A stretch of DNA of 64,000 nt from Treponema sp. (GTDB lineage Bacteria; Spirochaetota; Spirochaetia; Treponematales; Treponemataceae), in the NCBI GenBank assembly GCA_016281495.1, contig JAEEIU010000012.1:62001-126000 (forward strand), given 5' to 3'. Position numbers and translations under genes: made by a program. The notes under the pieces are model-generated. The model was given only the letters and a program-made list of their open reading frames with translations. It ran no database searches and was not told the origin of the DNA. This document shows, in pieces, positions 43,016 to 53,053 of the stretch (positions are counted from its first letter, which is position 1; each line of letters opens with the position of its first letter).

Positions 43016-44568
43016 AGACAACGGATGAAACTTTAAAATGTTACCTGGAAGAAACCAGACACCTCCTCTCCCTGATCAAGAATGATTCAAAGGGCTACAG
43101 AGAAAACCTTAAGCTCTTTAGCATGATTAAGGACAACTCAAAGATTCTTGGGTTTACAACTGTTTACAATTTATTCAAGGGCATCGAGGACATTTACAAA
43201 TCCCTCTGCGACGGAAAGATTGCATACACCGAAAACCTGGAACTGCTGCTTAAAATCGTATGCGGAGAGATTGATGAATGCTGTAACATGATAGAAGACG
43301 GTTCTCCGCTTTTAAATGACATTGATGTCCGTCCTTACCTCTTGTACTGTGACAAGGCAGTTGCCGGAGAAATATTTGACCCTTCCCACCTTACAAAAAA
43401 GACAGAAAATGATGACTGGCTTGAAAACAAAATCAAGGTTTCCCGCGCACGTAAAAAGAGGGAACAAAAAAACTCAGACCAAATCATAAAGGTTTCCTCA
43501 GACAAGATTTCCAACATCGTTAACCTTCAGGAAGAGATGATTGCCAGAACCTACATAATAGAAAATCAGATTACACTCCTGAAAAACGCCATCTCCGACA
43601 AAAACCTTTCTGCGGTAAACGAGGCATACAAGCTCCTTGTCGGTGACACACAGAACCTTCAGAATTCCCTTTTGCTTGTTCACGAGAATTTGATGGGCCT
43701 GATGCAGGATGAATCCCTACTCAAAAACCATCAGAAATTCTACGGATTTTTCATCATGGCAAACGGCAAGAAATATCTTATTCCATCTGAATTCATTCAC
43801 GATGTCATCTGCGAAATTCCGCTTAATTACGAGACAGTACAGAATCAAAAGAGTGTCCGCTATGTCGTGGAAAATGAATCTGGCGAAAAAGAGGATGAGG
43901 TAGTTGAATATGTTCCAATCTATTATCTTTCTTCTTTGCTTCCGGGTCAGGCCGTAAAGAACAGGAACGTAATGGATACGATACTTGTGGTGGATTACCA
44001 GTCACAGAAAATTGGCATCATAGTTGACAGTGTAATGAAGTTTGCTTCTGTCATAAAGAAAAGCATGCCATCTTCGTTTGAAAAATTTGCTCCGGTCGAA
44101 GGACTTGCATTTGATGAAAAATACGACATGATTCCTATACTCCATGTTCCAGACATCATGAAGCGCTTCCGTTCTCTGCGTGGATATGACGTAAAGAAAT
44201 ACGAGGCCATCACAAAAAAACACGTCAACAAAATCCTTATCGTTGATGATTCCGAAACCACACGTCAGATTGAACGTACAATTCTTCTGGCAAACAATTT
44301 CCTTGTGGAAGAAGCAAGCGACGGAATCAATGCAATAGAAAAAATAAAGCAAAAACAATTTGACCTGATTCTTTGCGACGATGAAATGCCACGTATGAAC
44401 GGAGACATCCTTCTGGACAATATCCGCCGCATGGAAAACTACAAGAATGTCCCTGTTGTTGCAATGGCCGAAAGACCTTTGGCAAAAGCAGATGCCTTTG
44501 TCAGCAAATCAGGATTTTCAAGAGACACACTGATACAAACCCTTAAAAGGAGCCTAGACAATGAGTGA
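43012..44568 (+). CDS. CheA-like scaffold lacking the kinase domain, with C-terminal receiver
   Basis: 518 residues. Residues 1-110 look like an Hpt (P1) bundle, but aligning FSMIKDNSKILGF with the CheA P1 motif puts Ser37 where the phospho-His belongs. About 160-240 resembles the CheA dimerisation region (VSSDKISNIVNLQEEMIAR). A CheW-like (P5) domain follows from about 243 (FYGFFIMANGKKYLIPSEFI). No HATPase_c motifs lie between. Residues about 400-518 are a receiver with Asp in LILCDDEMPRMNG and Lys in FVSKSGF. It overlaps both neighbours (4 and 8 bases). Confidence 0.85.
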   Translation: MKTTDETLKCYLEETRHLLSLIKNDSKGYRENLKLFSMIKDNSKILGFTTVYNLFKGIEDIYKSLCDGKIAYTENLELLLKIVCGEIDECCNMIEDGSPLLNDIDVRPYLLYCDKAVAGEIFDPSHLTKKTENDDWLENKIKVSRARKKREQKNSDQIIKVSSDKISNIVNLQEEMIARTYIIENQITLLKNAISDKNLSAVNEAYKLLVGDTQNLQNSLLLVHENLMGLMQDESLLKNHQKFYGFFIMANGKKYLIPSEFIHDVICEIPLNYETVQNQKSVRYVVENESGEKEDEVVEYVPIYYLSSLLPGQAVKNRNVMDTILVVDYQSQKIGIIVDSVMKFASVIKKSMPSSFEKFAPVEGLAFDEKYDMIPILHVPDIMKRFRSLRGYDVKKYEAITKKHVNKILIVDDSETTRQIERTILLANNFLVEEASDGINAIEKIKQKQFDLILCDDEMPRMNGDILLDNIRRMENYKNVPVVAMAERPLAKADAFVSKSGFSRDTLIQTLKRSLDNE

Positions 44569-46357
44569 GAAAATTTTAGTTTTGGAACCATCCACTACAA
44601 CGCAATCAATCATCACTTCAGCACTCAAAAAATCTGCTTATGAAAGTACTTTTGAAACAAACGGACTTAAACTTTTGATTTCAATGTACAACACGCTTCC
44701 TTCTGTGGTATTGATAAATGCAAAATGTATGAACCCAAAAAGCAGCGAGCTGGTTCGACTTATAAAAAGCGTTGACCGCCTTAGGAAAATTCCTGTGGGT
44801 GTTTATGCCGTAGGTGATTTTTCTTTTGAACAGCATTACATGAGGAACTCTGGTGCGGATCTTTTCATTCATTTTGAATCTGAATCACTTGTTGGAAACA
44901 TAGAGACGCTTTTGGACCTTGCCAGGAAAAACAAGCTCTCTGCCCCAATGGAAAGTGACATAATGAAAAGCGGCATTGCAGAACAGGTTTTTGCTCTCAT
45001 GTCGAATCTTCCTGACATTGAGGAACTGTGCCATCGTTTCCTTTGCCTCCTTACTGAATTCTGTGAGGTCCCGGCTGTTTCAATCTTGCTTAATGACGAG
45101 GACGGTGCATATGGCTATTATATCTGCTCCAGCAATTTTACAGAAACAGAGAAAGCGGATTTCATAAAAGTCTGTGCAACCGATTTTGACGAGATCATTC
45201 CATATACAAACATCCGCATGGTTAATCCCAAGTGCCTTGAGCCCGATTTTGACCTGAGCAAATATCACACAAGCACGATTCCGCTTTCCGCATTCCAGAG
45301 GGAAGTCCTTATGGATTCAAAAAAGAAAAAAGTCGGAACCGTTAACGCCGTCAGGGAAGGAACCTTTACTTCACATCAGATTGACCTGCTCGATTTCTGT
45401 ATTGAGCTGTTTAACCCGCTTGTAGAAAATGCCCTTTACCTTAAAAGGAAGCTCAAGTTCGAGAAAAACATCCGCAAGGCATTCAGCCGTTTTGTTCCAT
45501 CTCAGATTATTGACGAACTTGTTAAGGATGCCGATCAGTCTGCCAAAGTAAGTGTCGGAGAAAAACGTGACGTTGCAATCCTGTTCAGTGATATCCGCTC
45601 ATTTACAACAATAAGCGAACAAAACAAACCTGAAACCATCGTTGCCTTTTTAAACAGATATTTTACTGTCATGTGCACGATAATCAAAAAACATGGCGGT
45701 ACAATAGACAAGTTCATCGGAGACGCCATCATGGCTTTGTTCGGTGCCCCAGTCAGTTATGAGGATAATGCCCGTCGTGCCGTAGCTGCTGCCTATGAGA
45801 TGAGGGAAGCGTTAAAGACTGTTGAGCTTGAAGATTTGGTCATGCCCGAAGGAATGAAGTTCAACATTGGCATTGGCATTCACTATGGAGACGTTATCGT
45901 CGGTTCAATCGGTTCAAATGACAAGACAGATTATTCTGTAATCGGAGACAATGCAAACCTTGCATCCCGCATGGAAGGCCTTACTAAAACATATGGCACA
46001 ATGATTCTTGTTACAGATGCCGTAAGGAATGACTTATACAAAACAAACGGAGACACATGTGGTTTTGAATTCCGTTATCTTGATGACGTTAAGGTAAAGG
46101 GAAAAGAAAAGGCCGTACCAATTTATTCGATTGATTCTTCGCCAGATGAATTCCCAAGGGAATACCGTGATGCCTATTCCAAAGGATTTGACCTTTACAA
46201 GCAGGGAATATGGAATCTTGCCCGTGAATATTTTGAAAAAGCCCTTGCCCTGGTTCCTGAGGACAAATCCGCCAAGCTCATGCTGGACCGCTGCATTGAG
46301 TTCATCAAAAATCCGCCGGCAAACTGGGATGGAGCAATAACGTTCCACACGAAATAG
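44561..46357 (+). CDS. Class III adenylate cyclase with degenerate receiver and GAF-like region
   Basis: 598 residues. The N-terminal 125 residues have a receiver-like fold, but the phospho-Asp position is Asn (VVLINAKCM, N53) and the acidic pair is E9-P10. Residues about 140-300 resemble a GAF domain. The catalytic domain follows FSRFVPSQIIDEL and has both metal Asp (ILFSDIRSF and FIGDAIMALFG), then TDYSVIGDNANLASRME. The C-terminal 60 residues look TPR-like (YSKGFDLYKQGIWNLAREYF). Last gene of the chemosensory operon; probably its output enzyme, making cAMP. Confidence 0.92.
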   Translation: MSEKILVLEPSTTTQSIITSALKKSAYESTFETNGLKLLISMYNTLPSVVLINAKCMNPKSSELVRLIKSVDRLRKIPVGVYAVGDFSFEQHYMRNSGADLFIHFESESLVGNIETLLDLARKNKLSAPMESDIMKSGIAEQVFALMSNLPDIEELCHRFLCLLTEFCEVPAVSILLNDEDGAYGYYICSSNFTETEKADFIKVCATDFDEIIPYTNIRMVNPKCLEPDFDLSKYHTSTIPLSAFQREVLMDSKKKKVGTVNAVREGTFTSHQIDLLDFCIELFNPLVENALYLKRKLKFEKNIRKAFSRFVPSQIIDELVKDADQSAKVSVGEKRDVAILFSDIRSFTTISEQNKPETIVAFLNRYFTVMCTIIKKHGGTIDKFIGDAIMALFGAPVSYEDNARRAVAAAYEMREALKTVELEDLVMPEGMKFNIGIGIHYGDVIVGSIGSNDKTDYSVIGDNANLASRMEGLTKTYGTMILVTDAVRNDLYKTNGDTCGFEFRYLDDVKVKGKEKAVPIYSIDSSPDEFPREYRDAYSKGFDLYKQGIWNLAREYFEKALALVPEDKSAKLMLDRCIEFIKNPPANWDGAITFHTK

Positions 46358-46380
46358 CTGGATTCAAGCGCACGGATAAA

Positions 46381-46971
46381 TCATTCTTCCGTTCCAAACT
46401 TGGGGAAAATCGTCATTCCAAGAATCTGCTGCCTTTTTGTAATTGGATATGGCGTCCCCAAAAGAACTACCAGAGTGGCTGCAATGCCTTCCTTTAGCTT
46501 TGAGTCCCCGGCGACTTCCAGAGATTCGCTTTTTTTCTTTATATATTGCACCGCAACCTCATAGGCCTTTTCATAATCTGCAATCAAAATCCAAAGCTGG
46601 GCCGCAAACGTTCCCGAAAGAACATTGGCACCTGCCCCGAAAAGACCGTTCATGTGCTGATGCTCGACATGACTTGGGATATGCTCCGCCGACAAAAGGC
46701 CCTGTAAAAACGTGCAGTCATTTATGGAAGCAAATTTCATGAAAAGCTGGTACCCTTCTCCGTTCTGACAGCGTTCAAAGTATTCTTTGTCAAACTCCTG
46801 ATCACTGGCCTCAGAATCAGTTTCCTGTACTACGTCGATTTCCTGATTTTCTGTTTCCTCACGCATTTCAGAGTAAGGATCCTCGTCTGTCTTGGGAAAT
46901 TTGTTCAACAGAATTTTAATGATAAGAGCAACAACCAAAGCCCCGCCTATTATAAAAGGTACATAACTCAT
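46381..46971 (-). CDS. Membrane-anchored DUF2007-like protein
   Basis: 196 residues. N-terminal TM (VPFIIGGALVVALIIKILL), an acidic linker, then a DUF2007-like domain (CTFLQGLLSAEHIPSHVEHQHMNG, LWILIADYEKAYEVA), a PII-like fold of unclear role in signalling. TATAAT lies 6 bases before the ATG (leaderless). Convergent with the cyclase gene. Confidence 0.75.
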   Translation of the reverse strand: MSYVPFIIGGALVVALIIKILLNKFPKTDEDPYSEMREETENQEIDVVQETDSEASDQEFDKEYFERCQNGEGYQLFMKFASINDCTFLQGLLSAEHIPSHVEHQHMNGLFGAGANVLSGTFAAQLWILIADYEKAYEVAVQYIKKKSESLEVAGDSKLKEGIAATLVVLLGTPYPITKRQQILGMTIFPKFGTEE

Positions 46972-46977
46972 GAAATC

Positions 46978-46983
46978 ATTATA
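46978..46983 (-). promoter_or_regulatory. Extended -10 of the DUF2007-like gene
   Basis: Minus strand TGCTATAAT, then GATTTC and ATG. No Shine-Dalgarno. Confidence 0.5.
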
Positions 46984-47208
46984 GCATGCTTTTTGGGAAT
47001 TGGAAATGGAAACAAAATGGTAAATTTTCTGATATTTTTATGCATAGTAACATTTTTTATCTTGATTTATTGAATTCTCTGTGTTATAATAAAAGTCAAA
47101 TATATAAAAGTTCTCAAAAAACTCCAGTTTTTAATGCATCCTGTCATCCAGCACGATGTTTTTTTATTTCTGGGGATATGTTTAATACAGGTCAGGAGAG
47201 CGAAAAAA

Positions 47209-49287
47209 ATGAAAATCAGACGTCAACTCATGTTAAGCCAAACGGTGTTAACTTTGTTTGCCATTCTTGTACTTATCATCCCAATCTTCCTTTCACAGAA
47301 GAATTCACTTAAAAAACAGATTACCCAAGTTTCGCAGCTGCAGGTTGAAAATGTAAACGACCAGATAGCCAACTTCCTTGAAAACCCACAGAGGACAATA
47401 GACACTGTCGTGGCCTACATGGAAAACCTTGATGAATACAACAGGGCTCCAGTTGAAGAATTCCTTGTGGCACAAGCTTCGGGCATTGCAGAATATTCAA
47501 TGGTTTATGCATCCAGCGCCACACCGACTTGCCGCGGAGGATTCACTTACACAAACATCCACTGGATTGCGCCTTCCGATTTTGACGAGACAAGCCGCGG
47601 CTGGTTCATAGATGCAAAGGCAAACCAGGGGCAGGTTGTCTTTTCCAATCCTTATGTTGACGAACAGTCCAAGGGCATCGTCATTACGCTGTCAAAATCA
47701 TTCAAGAACAAGAAAGGTGAATTTGCAGGCGTAGTTGGCGTAGACTTGCTTTTGGATGAAGTTGTCGCTCTTGTAAATGAAGTTCAGCTTACAAAAAGCG
47801 GCAAGGCATTCATGATTGACTCAAACGGAGTATATGTCACAAACCCCAACACCGACAAAGTTGCAAAGGACAATTTCTTTTCTGAATACAAGCTTTCCAA
47901 ACTTGAGTCCAAGATTCCGGCCGATGCACCATACCTTAACCTTGACGACAAGGAACTGTATTTTGCCGCAAGAAAAATGCCTAATCTCTGCGGATGGACT
48001 TTAGTAACTGTCGGTCCGATGAAAGAACTCAATTCCGAAATGAACCACAACCTTACCACTCTTGCACTTCTTTCTCTGGGCGTTCTTGTGGTGGCAATCT
48101 TGAGTTCACTGTTTATTGCATTAAAACTCACTCAACCGCTAAAGCTGATTGCAAATGCTATGACAAAAATTTCCAGCGGTCATGCAAACCTTTCCAACCG
48201 TCTTGAATATCAGTCAAACGATGAGATAGGCCAAATTGCCAATGGATTCAACCTCTTTACCGAAAAGCTCCGTGACATCATGGTCAAGCTCAAGAAATCA
48301 CAGGATTCACTTAAGGTTGCGGGAAATGATCTTGGGGCAAGCACTCAGGATACAGAGGATGCCATCGGTCAAATCCTAAGCAACATATCCAACGTAAACT
48401 CACAGATAATCGCACAGGGCAATGGAGTTGAAGAGACAGCAGGTGCCGTTAACCAGATAGCTTCCAACATCCAGTCACTGGAGAGAATGATTGAAGGTCA
48501 GTCAGAGGGAGTTTCAGAAGCAAGCTCTGCCGTTGAACAGATGATTGGAAACATTTCTTCCGTAAACTCAAGCGTGGAAAAAATGGCAAAGTCATTCGAT
48601 TCACTGCAGAATGACGTACAGAACGGAACGGTAAAGCAGCAGGCCGTCAATGACCGCATCTCTCAGATTGAAACCCAGTCCCAGCTTTTACAGGAGGCAA
48701 ACGCCGCCATTTCTTCCATTGCAGAACAGACAAACCTTCTTGCCATGAACGCCGCAATCGAAGCCGCACATGCAGGAGAGGCCGGAAAGGGATTCAGTGT
48801 TGTTGCAGACGAAATCCGAAAACTGAGTGAAACATCAAGCCAGCAGTCAAAGACCATCGGAGACCAGCTTGTCAACATTCAGGAATCAATCGAGGAAGTT
48901 GTAGCCGCATCCCTTGAATCCAGCGATGCATTCAATTCAGTATCCGCAAAAATCAGGGATACAGACCAGCTTGTACGCCAGATCAAGGCGGCAATGGAAG
49001 AACAGAAGAGCGGTTCAAAGCAGATCATTGAATCACTCCACCAGATGAACGATACAACCAGCGAAGTTAAATATTCATCAATGGAAATGCGTGACGGCAA
49101 CAAGCAGATTCTTCTTACAGTTCAAAAGCTCCAGGATTCATCAAATTCAATGAACCAGAGCATGAACGAAATGGGCAACGGTGCAAGAAAGATCCACGAG
49201 ACAGGAACCGCACTCAGTTCAATTTCTTCACAGATGAAGGCAGCGATAGACGGAATCGGAGAACAGATCAACCAGTTCCAGGTGTGA
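47209..49287 (+). CDS. Methyl-accepting chemotaxis protein (double Cache, HAMP)
   Basis: About 692 residues from ATG 47209, with AGGAGAG upstream; the frame is open from 47134. TM1 near the N-terminus, a double-Cache region ([22 protein letters not shown]), TM2 ([21 protein letters not shown]), HAMP ([14 protein letters not shown]), and a canonical signalling tip ([20 protein letters not shown]). It belongs to the flagellar-type receptor class, unlike the MCP at 38.8 kb. Confidence 0.95.
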   Translation: MKIRRQLMLSQTVLTLFAILVLIIPIFLSQKNSLKKQITQVSQLQVENVNDQIANFLENPQRTIDTVVAYMENLDEYNRAPVEEFLVAQASGIAEYSMVYASSATPTCRGGFTYTNIHWIAPSDFDETSRGWFIDAKANQGQVVFSNPYVDEQSKGIVITLSKSFKNKKGEFAGVVGVDLLLDEVVALVNEVQLTKSGKAFMIDSNGVYVTNPNTDKVAKDNFFSEYKLSKLESKIPADAPYLNLDDKELYFAARKMPNLCGWTLVTVGPMKELNSEMNHNLTTLALLSLGVLVVAILSSLFIALKLTQPLKLIANAMTKISSGHANLSNRLEYQSNDEIGQIANGFNLFTEKLRDIMVKLKKSQDSLKVAGNDLGASTQDTEDAIGQILSNISNVNSQIIAQGNGVEETAGAVNQIASNIQSLERMIEGQSEGVSEASSAVEQMIGNISSVNSSVEKMAKSFDSLQNDVQNGTVKQQAVNDRISQIETQSQLLQEANAAISSIAEQTNLLAMNAAIEAAHAGEAGKGFSVVADEIRKLSETSSQQSKTIGDQLVNIQESIEEVVAASLESSDAFNSVSAKIRDTDQLVRQIKAAMEEQKSGSKQIIESLHQMNDTTSEVKYSSMEMRDGNKQILLTVQKLQDSSNSMNQSMNEMGNGARKIHETGTALSSISSQMKAAIDGIGEQINQFQV

Positions 49288-49319
49288 TAAATCCGTTGTG
49301 TGAAGGAGGATCATAAAAC

Positions 49320-50015
49320 ATGAAGACTCTCTTTACAACAGATTACAAGAATTACAAACCAGAATGGCCAAGCTCTTGTCGTCCTTCGGCAAGGGCAGTC
49401 ATTTTGATTGAAGGCACCCCTCTTGATTCTAACCCAAATGATTCTTCCAAAATAATCCTCAAACCAGAGGATAAAATTGCCCTTGTGTATGCAAAAAACC
49501 TTGGCTATTACAAATTCCCGGGTGGCGGCATAAACAAGGGTGAAGACAACATTACGGCACTTGTACGAGAAGTTCAGGAAGAGACCGGGCTGGAGCTTAT
49601 TAAAGATTCCATAAGCGAATATGGCCTTGTCAAACGCATCATGCAATCCGAAATGTTCCCACAGACAATCTTTATTCAGGATTCATTTCATTATCTGTGC
49701 AGGGCAAAAACGGACTCAAACGGAAAGCCATTAATCAAAAAGCAGAACCTTGACTCATACGAAAGTGAAGAGGGCTTTGAGCTCAGGATTACAAGCATTC
49801 AGGAAGCAGTTGAAACAAACGTCAATTTCAAATCATCAAAAGTAAAATACCTTGACATGGTGGCACGCGAAAATCATGTTATGACAATGATGTGTGGGAT
49901 GCCGGAACTTATGCCAAGAGCCTATGCCGAATCCTTGCTTGAACAGGGTGTGGCAAAAAATCCGGGGCCATGGCGTGAACACAGTTATGCAGTTGCAGTT
50001 GCGAAAGAATTTTGA
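49320..50015 (+). CDS. NUDIX hydrolase
   Basis: 231 residues. The NUDIX box spans GGGINKGEDN, then REVQEETGLEL, with all key G-x5-E-x7-REUxEExGU residues. It hydrolyses a nucleoside diphosphate linked to another moiety. AAGGAGG lies before the ATG. It starts 32 bases after the MCP and may be co-transcribed. Substrate unknown. Confidence 0.9.
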   Translation: MKTLFTTDYKNYKPEWPSSCRPSARAVILIEGTPLDSNPNDSSKIILKPEDKIALVYAKNLGYYKFPGGGINKGEDNITALVREVQEETGLELIKDSISEYGLVKRIMQSEMFPQTIFIQDSFHYLCRAKTDSNGKPLIKKQNLDSYESEEGFELRITSIQEAVETNVNFKSSKVKYLDMVARENHVMTMMCGMPELMPRAYAESLLEQGVAKNPGPWREHSYAVAVAKEF

Positions 50016-50102
50016 GCTAAAGGAATATTTTGAAAAACTAACCGGCCGTGACCTGTATGAGATTATAAAATAGAAAGACCTGGGTCCGCCAGATTTCTTA
50101 AC

Positions 50103-52115
50103 TCAAACCATCAAGTCAAAGTATACGCTCATTTCCCCTTCGCCACGGTTGGCCCAAAGTGAATAGGGAATGAATCTTAATGTTGCATCCTCTTCCCTTG
50201 CATCCTCATAATTCATATAGAGCTTGCTTTCCATAAACTCTGCCCCTGACGGAATCACCTTTTTTGCGTCGACATCCAGAACGATTGTCTCAAATCCAAA
50301 TTCGCTGCTAGGCTTCTCTTTTATGACAAAGGGCTTTTTTATCATATAGCTTCTAAGGTTTTTACCGTTGTCCTTTTCTTCCGCACAATATACGACAGGT
50401 CCCCTCATGAATGCAATTTTATGCTCGTCTTCTACTACCCTTGGGTCTGCGAATACGGCACGGCTCTTCATCTCAAATTCAATTTCAAGATGATGCTTGT
50501 CTTCCGTAAATCCTTCCACATAAAGATATCCGTCGATTACACTGGCATTCAGATTTCCGATGTTCTTGCTGTACCTGTCTCCAGTCCACCCAGGAATGCG
50601 GAGTGCCAGCTTGAATCCAGTTTCACCTGCACCCGTCACGTCAATGTCTATCTTTCCGCTGTTGGGATAATCAGTTTTAATGCAAACTTCAATTTCCTTT
50701 TGATTCACATTCTTTTTAATCGTTGAGCCCATGTACAGGTGAACAAAGAGGGTGTCATCACTTTCACCATAAGCATAAGAGCCTATCGAAGAAACAAGCC
50801 TTGCGATATTTGGCGGACAACACGCACATCCAAACCACTTTTGTCGCACAGGTTTTACGTGTTCCTTGCGTTCATCTTTTTTGCATGCCTCAGGAAGAAC
50901 CTCAAGTGGATTTACATAAAAGAAACTTTTACCGTCCAAAGCCATGCCGCTCAAGATGCCGTTGTAAAGTGCAACCTCCATTATGTCAGAATATTTTTGC
51001 GAGGGATTAAGGCAAAGCATTCTACGTGCAAAGAAAACAAGGCCTATTGAAGCACAGGTTTCCGCATACGCAGTGTCATTGGGCAAATCAAACGGAAACG
51101 AAAAGGCCTCCCCCAGATGTGTTGCTCCTATGCCACCCGTAATGTACATTTTTTCATTTACAATGCTGTCCCAAAGTGCCTCACATGCCTTTAGGATTTC
51201 CCTGTCGCCAGAGATTCGTGCCATGTCCGCCATGCCGCTGTAAAGATACACTGCCCTTACTGCGTGACCTACCGCCTCCGTCTGTTCCCTGACCGGCTTG
51301 TGTGCCTGATGATAGTAATCGGGTTTTCCCTTCATGTCCGGGTGTTCACCTTCAAAATATAACGGTGACTGTCCCCTCTGGTTGATGAAGTATTCCGCAA
51401 GATGCCTGTAATGCTCGTCCCCTGTTGCCTCATACAGCCTGAACAATGCCATTTCCGCAATCTCGTGTCCTGGATAGCCTTTGATCTTTCCTTCTTCAGT
51501 TCCAAAAACTCCGCATGCATAGTCTGCAAAACGTCTGGCCGCATTCAGGAGCTTGTCCTTGCCGGTTGCCTCATGATATGCAATTGCACCTTCGATCAAA
51601 TGTCCCATGCAGTAGAGCTCGTGATGATCCCTTAAATCCGTAAAGCTTTTGTCCATGCCGTTGATGATGTAATAGGTGTCCAGATATCCGTTTGGTAATT
51701 GTGCCGCACATACAATATCGATGGCATCATCCGCAATTTTTTCCAGTGCAGGATCAGGATGAGTTGAAAGCGAATAGGAAACCGCCTCTATCCATTTTGA
51801 AAAATCACTGTCCTGAAAAAGAAAACCGTAGAACTCGTCGTCCTTTGCATCTTCCTTTTTATCCGGGAAAACCGCAAATCCCCTGTATGTGTATTTTGGG
51901 GCCTCATAATTCTTGCCCAGCTTTATTCTTTTACTGTTGAGCATTCCGGCCGCACGGAAATTGTGCATGCAAAAACTTGGTGTGGCATCGGGCACACGGT
52001 CATTTAAAATGTCCCACTGATATGGAATTACTTCTTTCCTGACAAGCTCCGTCTTTCGTGACCAAAACTCGTCCTGTATTTTGACTGACTTTAAATCCAA
52101 GGGCTTAATGTTCAT
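50103..52115 (-). CDS. GH127 beta-L-arabinofuranosidase
   Basis: 670 residues, no signal peptide. N-terminal (alpha/alpha)6 barrel with QLPNGYLDTYYI, HHELYCMGHLIEGAIAYHEA and EAVGHAVRAVYLYSG; a zinc/Cys catalytic site is expected around GCACCPPNIARL with an upstream Glu; C-terminal beta domains. It removes beta-L-arabinofuranose from arabinan or extensin-type glycans. It is intracellular, so the substrate is likely an imported oligosaccharide. Confidence 0.92.
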   Translation of the reverse strand: MNIKPLDLKSVKIQDEFWSRKTELVRKEVIPYQWDILNDRVPDATPSFCMHNFRAAGMLNSKRIKLGKNYEAPKYTYRGFAVFPDKKEDAKDDEFYGFLFQDSDFSKWIEAVSYSLSTHPDPALEKIADDAIDIVCAAQLPNGYLDTYYIINGMDKSFTDLRDHHELYCMGHLIEGAIAYHEATGKDKLLNAARRFADYACGVFGTEEGKIKGYPGHEIAEMALFRLYEATGDEHYRHLAEYFINQRGQSPLYFEGEHPDMKGKPDYYHQAHKPVREQTEAVGHAVRAVYLYSGMADMARISGDREILKACEALWDSIVNEKMYITGGIGATHLGEAFSFPFDLPNDTAYAETCASIGLVFFARRMLCLNPSQKYSDIMEVALYNGILSGMALDGKSFFYVNPLEVLPEACKKDERKEHVKPVRQKWFGCACCPPNIARLVSSIGSYAYGESDDTLFVHLYMGSTIKKNVNQKEIEVCIKTDYPNSGKIDIDVTGAGETGFKLALRIPGWTGDRYSKNIGNLNASVIDGYLYVEGFTEDKHHLEIEFEMKSRAVFADPRVVEDEHKIAFMRGPVVYCAEEKDNGKNLRSYMIKKPFVIKEKPSSEFGFETIVLDVDAKKVIPSGAEFMESKLYMNYEDAREEDATLRFIPYSLWANRGEGEMSVYFDLMV

Positions 52116-52160
52116 AATGATTTCAGACTATCATTTCCATGGACATTTGTCTATTACACC

Positions 52161-52189
52161 TTGCAAAAGAACTAAAGTGCAAGTAGAAT
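52161..52189 (+). promoter_or_regulatory. Promoter of the SDR gene
   Basis: -35 TTGCAA (52161-52166), 17-base spacer, -10 TAGAAT (52184-52189). The SDR ATG is 31 bases downstream with GAGAGGG as ribosome site. Confidence 0.6.
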
Positions 52190-52220
52190 GAAGAAACAAA
52201 CCACTAGAGAGGGTATGATT

Positions 52221-52979
52221 ATGGTAGACGTAAAGGGACGCTGGGCATTCATTACTGGAGCGGCAAGAGGCATAGGTTATGGGGCGGCAATTTTCATGGC
52301 AAAACGCGGCTGCAACCTGATATTGCACGGAAGAACTGCGGAACACTGCAATAAGGTTCTTGAAGAAGTAAAGGGCCTTGGAGTTCAGGCACATGCCTTT
52401 GGAGCTGAACTTTCGGATCCGGCACAGGTAAGCAAAATGCTAAAGGAAATCGATGAGCTGGGAGTTACCGTGGACATTGTATTGAACAATGCGGGCCTTC
52501 AGGTTGCATACAGGACGGACTATCTTTCTACACCGGTTTCAGATTATGAAACAAGCTTTTACGTAAATACCATTTCTCCAATGATGATAACATACCATTT
52601 TCTTCCAAAGATGAAGGAAAAAGGTTTCGGACGCATAGTCAACACTACAAGCGGTATACGGCGTGAACCTGAGCAGGCAGGTTATTCAGCAAGCAAGGCC
52701 GCACTGGACAAGGTAACAATGGATTTGGCATCCGTTTACGACGGAACAGACGTAATAATCAGCCTTACTGATCCGGGTTGGTGCCGCACAGATCTTGGAG
52801 GTCCCTCTGCACCCAATTCACCGGAAAGCTCTTTGCCGGGAGTTGTCGTAGGAGCCTTTGTGGATGACAAAAAATCCGGTCGCTGTCTCGCTGCAGGCAA
52901 TTTCCATGGCATGACCCTGGAAGAAGCCGTAGCCCACGCCGAAAAAAACATCTCCAAATATTTGGGCTCACTGGATTAA
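52221..52979 (+). CDS. Short-chain dehydrogenase/reductase
   Basis: 252 residues. Cofactor motif ITGAARGIGYGAAIF (TGxxxGxG), NNAG (IVLNNAGLQ), the catalytic Ser region VNTTSGIR and Y-x-x-x-K in GYSASKAAL. ATG 52221 is preferred for its ribosome site; the frame is open from 52188. It could act on a sugar or a 3-oxo substrate; the GH127 neighbour (divergent) hints at sugar use, weakly. Confidence 0.9.
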   Translation: MVDVKGRWAFITGAARGIGYGAAIFMAKRGCNLILHGRTAEHCNKVLEEVKGLGVQAHAFGAELSDPAQVSKMLKEIDELGVTVDIVLNNAGLQVAYRTDYLSTPVSDYETSFYVNTISPMMITYHFLPKMKEKGFGRIVNTTSGIRREPEQAGYSASKAALDKVTMDLASVYDGTDVIISLTDPGWCRTDLGGPSAPNSPESSLPGVVVGAFVDDKKSGRCLAAGNFHGMTLEEAVAHAEKNISKYLGSLD

Positions 52980-53041
52980 GCGGGTTAGATTTTCCATAAA
53001 ATCCATTAAAAATTTTTCTTTCCTTTATAGAAATCCTGTGT

Positions 53042-53047
53042 TATAAT
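53042..53047 (+). promoter_or_regulatory. Extended -10 of the GGDEF-EAL gene
   Basis: TGTTATAAT, then GATTCT and ATG 53054; no Shine-Dalgarno. Confidence 0.5.
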
Positions 53048-53053
53048 GATTCT

